Shown piece after piece: positions 1 through 5,956 of a stretch of 7,130 bases of DNA. The stretch spans positions 4,551 through 11,680 of the forward strand of contig NHFJ01000022.1 of assembly GCA_002172545.1 (NCBI GenBank). Reading direction: 5' to 3'. The DNA is from Fidelibacterota bacterium TMED108 (lineage in GTDB: Bacteria; Fidelibacterota; Marinisomatia; Marinisomatales; TCS55). The notes beneath the pieces are model-generated. The model was given only the letters and a program-made list of their open reading frames with translations. It did not search any database and was not told the origin of the DNA. The translations under genes and the position numbers were made by a program. Position 1 is the first letter of the stretch. Each line of letters starts with the position of its first letter.

Positions 1-897
1 TGCAGCAATAAGGGCTTTTTTATCCTTTTCTGATCTAATTGGAGGAGCAACTTTTAGATTTGTATTGTAAGATACTAGATCCTCATCTGTAAAGTATAAA
101 TGATGCGCTGTTACTTCGGCAGATATCTTTTCGCTTTTCTTTTTTAAAGTCTTTATATGCTCAACTGACCTTGCTGAACTCACATGGGGAACGTGCAGCC
201 TTGCTCCAACATGTACCGCTAATTCTAAATCCCTATGAACCATACTTGATTCCGTTATTCCAGGACTTGAAGGTAATCCAAGATTTGTAGAAACTTTTCC
301 CATATGCATTACTCCGTCAGCTTTTAAGCATTCATCTTCTGCGTGATTGATTATGGGAATGTCAAACATACTTGAATATTCGAGCGCATTTTGCATTACC
401 TTTGCATCAGCTATCGGCAAACCATCATCGCTAAATGCGATTGCACCTTCAGCAATCATCGCCCCCATTTCAGTAAGCTCTTTACCTTTTTGAGATTTAG
501 TAACTGCGCCAATGGGATGAATATTTATCGGGCATTCTTTGGATCTATCTATAATATATCTGGTTAATTCCGGAGAATCAATAGGAGGGTCTGTGTTCGG
601 CATCGCACATACTCCAGTAAAGCCACCAGCAAGAGCTGCCATTGATCCAGAGTTTAAGTCTTCCTTATCTTCCCCTCCTGGTTCACGAAAATGAACATGG
701 GCATCAAAAAATCCATGGGTAATAAAAAGGTTTTTACAGTCAATAATCTCGGAGTTTTTAGGGGCAGATATTTTTCCAATTTCTTTAATTTTTCCATTTT
801 CAATATGAATATCTGCTTTTTTCTCTATTCCATTGAAGGGGTCCAGTACCGTACCATTGATTAAAATATGATTTTTTTTGAGTTTAGAAATTTTCAT
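1..897 (-). CDS. pyrC: Dihydroorotase, class I (PyrC), 3' end cut by window edge
   Basis: Zinc amidohydrolase that cyclises N-carbamoyl-L-aspartate to L-dihydroorotate, third step of cytosolic de novo UMP synthesis. I translated 299 codons from the ATG at 897; no stop is reached, and about 120-130 C-terminal residues of a usual 420-430 are missing. Visible landmarks are the metal-binding DAHVHFREPG (H67, H69), the substrate-site MPNT (99-102), FSDDG (D157, the bridging Asp of class I enzymes that replaces carboxylated Lys), NHAED (H185), PHVSSA (H238) and VTAHHLYFTDEDL (263-274). The final catalytic Asp region lies outside the window. All visible metal ligands are kept, so this looks like an active enzyme and not the inactive PyrC-like subunit found beside pyrB in some pseudomonads. 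The ATG follows the pyrB stop with no gap. A GGAGG core (912-916) inside the last pyrB codons is the likely ribosome binding site, with a rather long spacer. Co-transcribed with pyrR and pyrB. Confidence 0.95.
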   Translation of the reverse strand, partial: MKISKLKKNHILINGTVLDPFNGIEKKADIHIENGKIKEIGKISAPKNSEIIDCKNLFITHGFFDAHVHFREPGGEDKEDLNSGSMAALAGGFTGVCAMPNTDPPIDSPELTRYIIDRSKECPINIHPIGAVTKSQKGKELTEMGAMIAEGAIAFSDDGLPIADAKVMQNALEYSSMFDIPIINHAEDECLKADGVMHMGKVSTNLGLPSSPGITESSMVHRDLELAVHVGARLHVPHVSSARSVEHIKTLKKKSEKISAEVTAHHLYFTDEDLVSYNTNLKVAPPIRSEKDKKALIAA

Positions 898-1830
898 CTA
901 ATTAGACTCTTCCTCCATTTTTCCGCCAAGTAGCAAATAAAGAATAGACATTCTAGAAGCAACCCCATTTAAAACCTGGTCTAGTATTATAGCCTGATCA
1001 CTATCAGCTACCGCACTATCAATTTCAACTCCCCTGTTCATTGGCCCAGGGTGCATTACCACTATTTCTTTTTTATGTTTTTGAATGCGGTCATTTGTTA
1101 TACCAAAAAGATTGCGGTACTCTCTTACTGAGGGTAAAAGTCCACCCTGCATTCTTTCTCGTTGAATCCTTAAAACATTCAATGCGTCAGCCCATTCAAT
1201 AACTTCATCAATGCTATAATTAACATTAACTCCTAAATCTTCGGCATATCGAGGAATTAAAGTGGATGGTCCACATAACGTAACATCGGCTCCCATAATT
1301 TTCAATCCATAAATATTGCTCAAAGCAACTCTACTATGAGTTATATCACCGATTATGCCAACCTTTAAGCCTTTTAGGTATCCAAATTTCTCATGCAGGC
1401 TCATCATATCAAGAATAGCCTGAGTTGGGTGTTCATGGGTCCCATCACCGGCATTTATTACTACTGCATCAATATAATTAGTTAATTGAAGGGGTGAACC
1501 TGGAGTGGGATGTCTCATTACTACGGCATCAATTTTCATAGATTCAATATTTTGCACAGTATCTTTGAAGGTTTCTCCTTTTTTTAAACTAGAGCTTGAA
1601 GCTGAAAAGTTAACTGTGTCCGCACTTAATCTTTTTTGAGCCAGCTCAAAACTTATTCTTGTACGGGTAGAATTTTCAAAAAAAAGATTTACTATTGTTT
1701 TTCCGTTTAATGAAGGGACTTTCTTAATTGGTCTATTGAGCACTTCTTTGAACTTGTAGGCAGTATCAATAATTAATTGAATATCCTCATCAGGGTAATC
1801 CTTGAGGCCTAATAAATGAATATGCTTCAT
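898..1830 (-). CDS. pyrB: Aspartate carbamoyltransferase catalytic subunit
   Basis: Transfers the carbamoyl group of carbamoyl phosphate to L-aspartate, giving N-carbamoylaspartate, the substrate of the downstream PyrC. At 310 aa it is the full length of the family. The carbamoyl-phosphate domain shows FENSTRTR (S54, T55, R56, R58), the swinging-loop SSSSLKKGE (78-86, K84), MRHP (105-108) and HPTQ (134-137). The aspartate domain shows HSRVALSN (R167 among 165-172), LRIQRER (220-226) and HPGPMNRGVE (260-269). No regulatory subunit gene (pyrI) lies beside it, so control is likely at the level of PyrR and the leader RNA, as in Gram-positive-type pyr operons. Its ATG overlaps the pyrR stop by four bases (ATGA), which implies translational coupling; a short CGAG stands about eight bases before the start. 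The TAG stop directly abuts the pyrC ATG. Confidence 0.98.
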   Translation of the reverse strand: MKHIHLLGLKDYPDEDIQLIIDTAYKFKEVLNRPIKKVPSLNGKTIVNLFFENSTRTRISFELAQKRLSADTVNFSASSSSLKKGETFKDTVQNIESMKIDAVVMRHPTPGSPLQLTNYIDAVVINAGDGTHEHPTQAILDMMSLHEKFGYLKGLKVGIIGDITHSRVALSNIYGLKIMGADVTLCGPSTLIPRYAEDLGVNVNYSIDEVIEWADALNVLRIQRERMQGGLLPSVREYRNLFGITNDRIQKHKKEIVVMHPGPMNRGVEIDSAVADSDQAIILDQVLNGVASRMSILYLLLGGKMEEESN

Positions 1831-2381
1831 TTGTTAGCTCGATGATTAAGAAGGCTGACGCTATCGGTTTTATCTATTTCTTTGAGCTCAACTTTCACAT
1901 GCTCACCTTCATGCGTAGGTATATTTGCTCCTACAAAATCCGCTCTAATTGGCACCTCACGGTGGCCACGATCTACTAATACAGCTAGCTGTATTTTACT
2001 AGGCCGGCCAAAAGAATTTAATTCATCCATAGCTGCACGAATAGTTCTTCCGGTGTACAATACATCGTCAACTAGTATCAATACCTTATCATTAATATCA
2101 TCATCAATGCTTGTCCCTTTAACTTGAGGAACGACTAACCTTTCCCTAAAATCATCTCGATGAAACGTAATATCAAGCGAACCAAGCGATACATCTTGGT
2201 TTGTTATTTTTTTTATTTTGGATTGTATTCTCTTTGCAAGAGGCTCACCTCGAGAGAGAATTCCAACGAGAAAAATATCTTCTACGTTAATATTTTTTTC
2301 AATAATCTCGTGTGAAATACGAATTATCTTGCGATCAATATCACTGTGACCAAGTATTAGTTTTTGTTTAGTCTTTAACAT
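1827..2381 (-). CDS. pyrR: PyrR: pyr operon RNA-binding regulator / uracil phosphoribosyltransferase
   Basis: PyrR senses UMP/UTP against PRPP and binds a hairpin in pyr leader RNA to lower expression; it usually also converts uracil plus PRPP to UMP. The 184-aa length fits the family (about 175-185). Seen in the sequence are the type I phosphoribosyltransferase PRPP loop VLILVDDVLYTGRT (100-113), the PyrR-typical LDITFHRDD (69-77), the LVGILSRGEPLAKRI stretch (38-52) with an early basic cluster, and the C-terminal VLVDRGHREVPIRADFVG (134-151). LDIT.(Y/H)RDD and DRGHRE.P distinguish PyrR from plain Upp or purine phosphoribosyltransferases. It is the first gene after a 124-nt leader that carries a matching PyrR-type RNA hairpin, so autoregulation is likely. 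Start ATG at 2381 has only a weak CGAG ribosome site eight bases upstream. It overlaps pyrB by ATGA. Confidence 0.96.
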   Translation of the reverse strand: MLKTKQKLILGHSDIDRKIIRISHEIIEKNINVEDIFLVGILSRGEPLAKRIQSKIKKITNQDVSLGSLDITFHRDDFRERLVVPQVKGTSIDDDINDKVLILVDDVLYTGRTIRAAMDELNSFGRPSKIQLAVLVDRGHREVPIRADFVGANIPTHEGEHVKVELKEIDKTDSVSLLNHRANK

Positions 2382-2421
2382 AAAAACGCTCGTTAAGGTA
2401 TAATCGACTAAGACAATTTTT

Positions 2422-2440
2422 TAAGAATATAATACTCTTA
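2422..2440 (-). promoter_or_regulatory. Alternative hairpin competing with the PyrR-binding stem
   Basis: On the minus strand, TAAGAGT (2440-2434) can pair with ATTCTTA (2428-2422) across a five-base loop, giving seven pairs with one G-U wobble. The 5' arm is the very AAGAGT that forms the 3' arm of the PyrR-binding hairpin, so both structures cannot exist together. This is the arrangement of an anti-antiterminator and antiterminator pair in pyr attenuators. However, the stem is AU-rich and no convincing GC-rich terminator follows before the pyrR ATG. The function as a switch is therefore inference. Confidence 0.4.
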
Positions 2441-2467
2441 CATTCTCTCAGGAATAGCTTAAAGAGT
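2434..2467 (-). promoter_or_regulatory. PyrR-binding RNA hairpin in pyrR leader
   Basis: Read on the minus strand, ACTCTT (2467-2462) pairs perfectly with AAGAGT (2439-2434) as a lower stem. An upper stem ATTC (2455-2452) / GAAT (2445-2442) closes the hexaloop CTGAGA (2451-2446). The 5' side carries the bulge sequence TTTAA (2463-2459). The known PyrR-binding loop of Bacillus-type pyr leaders has the UUUAA 5' bulge and a CNGNGA hexaloop within UCCNGNGAG; this element has TCCTGAGAG, a full match. It ends 52 nt before the pyrR ATG, and pyrR itself is the next gene. Inference: PyrR with UMP binds here and lowers pyrR-pyrB-pyrC expression. A possible -10 (TATTAA, 2481-2476) would start the transcript just before the hairpin, but I see no good -35, so I do not annotate a promoter. 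Confidence 0.82.
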
Positions 2468-2505
2468 CACAAAAATTAATACAAAAATCTTAATTAAAAA
2501 ATGAT

Positions 2506-3432
2506 TTATACAATAGCTGATAATATTTTCTTAGTAGTATGACGAAAAGTAGTATCTGAATTCATATCGACTATAAAATCTATTTTTTCTTTCCTGAACC
2601 ATTTGATTTGCTTGACAGCGTACTGATAGGTTTTTGTATTGATTTCTAATTCGAGATTTTCAAGGCTAATGCGATTGTCTAGATATAAAACAATTTGGCG
2701 ATATCCTATTGAATCAAGTGAATGAAAATCAAAATCTGGATATTTTTCAATTAAAGTTTTTACTTCATCAATCCACCCTTTTTTTATCAAATTTGAGGTT
2801 CTTTTCGAAATTCTTTCCTTGAGAATACTTCTATCCCAATTTAAGTAGATTGAAAAAAGGTTTAAATTATGGCGGGGTTTATTTTTTTGATTATTAAAAT
2901 TTTCAGATGGCGCCTTACCGGTAATTTCATATATCTCTAATGCCCTAATCAGTCTTTTTCTATTATTAATATGAACGTGTTTAGAATATTTAGGATCAAT
3001 TTTTTTAAGACTGTCCATCATTTTCTGAGCGTTGCCATTGTCATACATATCTTCCAGGTTTTTTCTAATATCTAACTCTGATTTACTTTGTTCAAAAATA
3101 CCTCTATTTAGAGCCCTGTAATACAGACCTGCTCCTCCGCAGACTATTGGAATTTTTTCTCTAAATTTTATACTTTTAACGCAAGAACGTACAAGTTTTG
3201 CATATTGACCAGCACTTATTGGTTCATCAATAGGCTTTTCTCCGATAAGATGGTGAACTACCCCATCCATTTCCCTTATAGTGGGTTGTGCAGTTCCTAT
3301 TGGGATTTGATCATATATTTGCCGGGAATCCAAACCAATAACTTCGCCGTCAATTTTTTTTGCTAAATATATCGCTAAATCTGTTTTTCCGCTTGCGGTT
3401 GGAGCTAAAATTGTTGGTATCAATTCAGTCAA
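2506..3432 (-). CDS. miaA: tRNA dimethylallyltransferase (MiaA), TTG start
   Basis: Transfers the dimethylallyl group of DMAPP to N6 of A37 in tRNAs that read UNN codons, the first step to ms2i6A. The 308-aa length fits the family. Visible are a P-loop PTASGKT (11-17), DSRQIY (35-40, catalytic Asp35), IPIGTAQP (43-50; the family usually has GTAKP), HHLIG (60-64), PIVCGGAGLYYRAL (95-108; usually GGTGLY), NRKRLIRALEIYEITGK (157-173) and a C-terminal KTYQYAVKQIKWFRK (267-281), where the usual TRQ.AKRQ has Tyr for the first Arg. An in-frame TGA (the upstream MutL-domain stop) and no in-frame ATG in the 42-nt gap leave TTG at 3432 as the best start, with AAAGA eight bases before it; an upstream ATT/ATA start is possible but less likely. 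It follows a mutL-derived gene, the common mutL-miaA pairing. The leader of pyrR begins right after its TAA stop. Confidence 0.95.
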   Translation of the reverse strand: MTELIPTILAPTASGKTDLAIYLAKKIDGEVIGLDSRQIYDQIPIGTAQPTIREMDGVVHHLIGEKPIDEPISAGQYAKLVRSCVKSIKFREKIPIVCGGAGLYYRALNRGIFEQSKSELDIRKNLEDMYDNGNAQKMMDSLKKIDPKYSKHVHINNRKRLIRALEIYEITGKAPSENFNNQKNKPRHNLNLFSIYLNWDRSILKERISKRTSNLIKKGWIDEVKTLIEKYPDFDFHSLDSIGYRQIVLYLDNRISLENLELEINTKTYQYAVKQIKWFRKEKIDFIVDMNSDTTFRHTTKKILSAIV

Positions 3433-3474
3433 AAATTTAATCTTTATTATTAAAAATTGATGTTGCGGTTTATT

Positions 3475-4131
3475 TCAGAATTTTGCTTTGATTTCATTTA
3501 CGGGTATCTGAACAATTGAAGATTTACCAATAGGACAGATAAAAGGCTCTTTTGTGCCAAATAAACGGTTTACAATCTCAACCATTTCAACATCATTTAA
3601 ATTATCTCCATGTTTAATGCAAGCATGCCTTGAATAACTGAGAGCTATGGCTTTTTCTTTTGATAGGTCATCCTTAATCAATGACATAAAATTTTTTAAT
3701 ATTTTGCCAATTATCTCGGCTTCATTCCCCCGCAACATATCCGTTGGAATGGACTCTAAAACCACGTAATTCGTTTCATTCTTTTTTAAATTAAATCCAA
3801 TCCTATTCAAAAATGGAAGCGCATCCAGTAAATTGGAGTAATCATTGGGTAAAAACTTTAATTTGACTGGAAAAAGAAGGGTCTGAGATTGAGGGGAACT
3901 TGAAGATGTATTTAGTAAAAAATTTATAGCACCCTCGTACAGAATACGCTGATGTGCAAGCATTTGATCAATAATAACAATTCCTGAATCAACAGGTGAA
4001 ACTATATAGGTATCATTTAATTGCCATATTTTATTTATATCGATGTTTTCAGAATAATTGTTTTTTTGTGAAGCCAATTTTGATACATACGATTTTGCTC
4101 TATCAACAGCATCTACGAATCTTTCACTCAT
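3475..4131 (-). CDS. Stand-alone MutL C-terminal dimerisation domain, no ATPase half
   Basis: MutL normally joins an N-terminal GHKL ATPase (about 330 aa) by a linker to a C-terminal dimerisation/endonuclease domain, and links MutS mismatch recognition to strand nicking. This 218-aa product matches only the C-terminal domain: INKIWQLNDTYIVSPVDSG (32-50), IIDQMLAHQRILYE (53-66), ALSYSRHACIK (163-173), EMVEIVNRLFGTKEPFICPIGKS (182-204) and VQIPVNEIKAKF to the end. The ATPase motifs are absent. It cannot be extended: an in-frame TAA lies seven codons before the ATG, and upstream DNA is the intact FTCD gene, overlapped by ATGA. Endonuclease motifs are eroded: DQHAxxExxxxE reads DQMLAHQRILYE (His to Met, Glu to Gln), and CPHGRP reads CPIGKS. 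C171 and C199 remain. Inference: a split MutL whose ATPase is encoded elsewhere, a dominant regulatory fragment, or a decaying remnant. The domain call is firm; the function is open. It sits before miaA, as mutL often does. Confidence 0.85.
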   Translation of the reverse strand: MSERFVDAVDRAKSYVSKLASQKNNYSENIDINKIWQLNDTYIVSPVDSGIVIIDQMLAHQRILYEGAINFLLNTSSSSPQSQTLLFPVKLKFLPNDYSNLLDALPFLNRIGFNLKKNETNYVVLESIPTDMLRGNEAEIIGKILKNFMSLIKDDLSKEKAIALSYSRHACIKHGDNLNDVEMVEIVNRLFGTKEPFICPIGKSSIVQIPVNEIKAKF

Positions 4132-5828
4132 AATGAATTGATTACCTTGTTAACTTGACTAATAGCTGTTTTATAGGATTTTTCAATTTCACTTTTTTTA
4201 TTTTTAAGATCTTCACTTATTCTATTTCTCAATTTTTTATTTTCGATAGAAGGCATATTGATAAAAACATTCATTGATGCACCTTTAAATCCGGCATAAG
4301 CTGACTCAATCGCGACCCCAATATCGCTAATTGAATTAGGGTTTCCTTTAACACTTAAAGGAATACAAAGATTCATAGCCTCTGCACATAACGAAGCAAC
4401 ACGAAAAGGTACTTCAAAGGCTTGTTCATTGGCTTTTTTTAAGGAGGCCTTTTTAGCTCTAACCTCTTTATCGGTTTTTGCGGGCATCTTATTAGAATCC
4501 ATTATCGCATTAAATGCATTAGTGTCCTCATCAATTAATACAATAAGCTTATCTTTGAGCGACTGCGCTTTTTTACCTAAATCATTCATTTCTTGCTTTA
4601 AATCAAAAAAATCTTTTTTGTAATACGTCAATGAAGCGACCATAGAGCAAAGAGATGCGGCATTTGAACCCAATAAAGCTGAAACAGATCCACCTCCAGG
4701 AGCAGGGGTCTTACTAGAAACTTCATCTAAAAAATCTCGAGTAGATAAATCAACTAATCTAGTTTTTTCTTCAGTAATCGCGTATTCGATAATTTTTTTA
4801 TGTGGACTAAAAGAGTCCAAGTCGTTAAGACCCAAAGATTGAATGGCGCATTCAATAATCTCATTTTCAGGAATCCCTTCGGAGCTACTTTGTTTACGCA
4901 AATAGTGTTTTCCTGCTGAAATAACAGCATCTAATGGTACTAACCCAACAAGTTCACTACCAGTTACTCTCAAACCACGTTCTTCAGCAAGCATACAAAC
5001 AGCATCAAAGACAGCATGAATAGAAGATGATTTGTAATCATTGAGATTTATAGAGACTTGAGCGCGTTTAAACTCTTCTAAATACCAACCAACAGCTTTA
5101 ACATCCTTAAATATTCCTTGAGTCTTAACGGGAGTACCATCTTTGTTTCTAATAATTTCACCATCTAAAAGGTTTGATGATTTTGGGTTTGGAATCCGCT
5201 TACTCCTCCCTTTTTCTCTAATTTCAAATGCTATATCCGTTGCAAGACGCTGATCATTCGTGTTCAAGTTGATATTATAGGCAATTAAAAAGTTTCTCAC
5301 CCCAATCGCCGTTGCACCAGATTTTGAATTAAAATCAGTTGGCCCAAAGTCCGGTTTCCAATCTTTACTTTTAAGTTTTTTAGAAAGACCCTCATATTCA
5401 CCGTATCTAATATCTGCTAAATTAGTTCGTGATGAACTTGAGGCTGACTTTTCATATAGATACACTGGTATTGAAAGTTCATCGCCAACTTTTTTTGCTA
5501 GACGCCGCGAGAGGTCGATGCATTCATCATAAGTCACTCCTGAAATTGGTATTAAAGGACAAACGTCTGTAGCTCCCATTCTAGGGTGGGTTCCACTATG
5601 TTTAGACATATCAATTAAAACTGATGCCGTTTTAATTGCATTAAATGCTGCTTGCTCCACAGCTACAGGGCTTCCAACAAATGTTACTACAGTTCTATTT
5701 GTATTTTTACCTGGATCAACACCTAAAAGCGAAACTCCGTCGACTTTTTTAATTGAGTCAGTAATCGCAGAGATTACATTGCTATTTTTACCTTCACTAA
5801 AATTTGGAACACATTCAATAAGTTTCAT
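4128..5828 (-). CDS. Bifunctional glutamate formiminotransferase / formiminotetrahydrofolate cyclodeaminase
   Basis: Moves the formimino group of N-formimino-L-glutamate, a histidine breakdown product, to tetrahydrofolate, then releases ammonia to give 5,10-methenyl-THF, which feeds the one-carbon pool. The 566 aa hold both domains, as in animal FTCD. The formiminotransferase part (about 1-330) opens with ECVPNFSEG (5-13) and has HSGTHPRMGATDVCPLIP (77-94; H81 is the counterpart of the catalytic His), GATAIGVRNFLIAYN (171-185) and GSELVGLVP (290-298). The cyclodeaminase part (about 355-566) has STRDFLDEVSSKTPAPGGGS (362-381), EVPFRVA (472-478) and NPNSISDIGVA (496-506, with conserved Asp502). 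An AGGT stands six to seven bases before the ATG. The gene overlaps the small membrane ORF upstream and the MutL-domain gene downstream, each by ATGA. No other histidine-utilisation gene (hutH, hutU, hutI) is visible in the window, so formiminoglutamate must come from pathways encoded elsewhere. Confidence 0.96.
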   Translation of the reverse strand: MKLIECVPNFSEGKNSNVISAITDSIKKVDGVSLLGVDPGKNTNRTVVTFVGSPVAVEQAAFNAIKTASVLIDMSKHSGTHPRMGATDVCPLIPISGVTYDECIDLSRRLAKKVGDELSIPVYLYEKSASSSSRTNLADIRYGEYEGLSKKLKSKDWKPDFGPTDFNSKSGATAIGVRNFLIAYNINLNTNDQRLATDIAFEIREKGRSKRIPNPKSSNLLDGEIIRNKDGTPVKTQGIFKDVKAVGWYLEEFKRAQVSINLNDYKSSSIHAVFDAVCMLAEERGLRVTGSELVGLVPLDAVISAGKHYLRKQSSSEGIPENEIIECAIQSLGLNDLDSFSPHKKIIEYAITEEKTRLVDLSTRDFLDEVSSKTPAPGGGSVSALLGSNAASLCSMVASLTYYKKDFFDLKQEMNDLGKKAQSLKDKLIVLIDEDTNAFNAIMDSNKMPAKTDKEVRAKKASLKKANEQAFEVPFRVASLCAEAMNLCIPLSVKGNPNSISDIGVAIESAYAGFKGASMNVFINMPSIENKKLRNRISEDLKNKKSEIEKSYKTAISQVNKVINSL

Positions 5829-5956
5829 TTCGCTACCTGTGAAATTTCTAATAAATAATTTATTAGAAAAAGAACAGCAATTAGTGTAAGAGCTGTACTT
5901 AGAATTGAACGCTTATATCTTCTAATTGGAATAATATTTTTAAATAATCTTCTCAA
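5825..5956 (-). CDS. Small single-span membrane protein, 43 aa, unknown function
   Basis: I do not recognise this protein. The frame starts at a TTG (5956-5954) directly after the TAA of the M50 protease gene and in the same frame, and ends at a TGA (5827-5825) that overlaps the FTCD ATG as ATGA. It fills the whole gap between the two genes. AGGT, seven bases or so before the TTG, lies inside the last protease codons and could serve as ribosome site. The peptide begins MRRLFKNIIPIRRYKR (basic, residues 1-16), continues with a hydrophobic span LSTALTLIAVLFLINYLL (19-36) and ends EISQVAK. The charge pattern predicts N-in, C-out insertion. Coding is supported by the exact stop/start overlap, the absence of stops and the sensible membrane topology; no homology is known to me. 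It may assist the protease, or be a translational link to FTCD. It could also be a C-terminal extension reached by stop-codon readthrough. Confidence 0.6.
   Translation of the reverse strand: MRRLFKNIIPIRRYKRSILSTALTLIAVLFLINYLLEISQVAK

Noticed and set aside
1882..2127. Plus-strand open frame of 81 codons
   Set aside because: It lies fully inside pyrR, reads as a Ser/Thr-rich antisense shadow without any recognisable domain, and opposes the direction of all other genes.
2382..2394. AACG/CGTT mini-hairpin with T tract just before the pyrR ATG
   Set aside because: With a two-base loop it cannot form four pairs; three pairs with a tetraloop are too weak for a terminator. The T tract abuts the start codon.
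2476..2481. TATTAA as -10 of a pyrR promoter
   Set aside because: The position would suit a transcript that starts just before the PyrR hairpin, but there is no recognisable -35 at 16-18 bases, and the region is too AT-rich for this to be informative.
2485..2507. Possible miaA terminator: AAATC pairing with GATTT, followed by T residues
   Set aside because: Five AT-rich pairs across a 13-nt loop are too weak for an intrinsic terminator; such T-rich runs are common in this AT-rich DNA.
4120..4140. FTCD / MutL-C junction as an assembly chimera
   Set aside because: A chimera would rarely yield an exact ATGA stop/start overlap with both frames intact. Raw reads would be needed to exclude it fully.
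4429..4623. Plus-strand open frame of 64 codons
   Set aside because: It is antisense within the cyclodeaminase part of FTCD. Its hydrophobic look comes from complementing Lys-rich codons.
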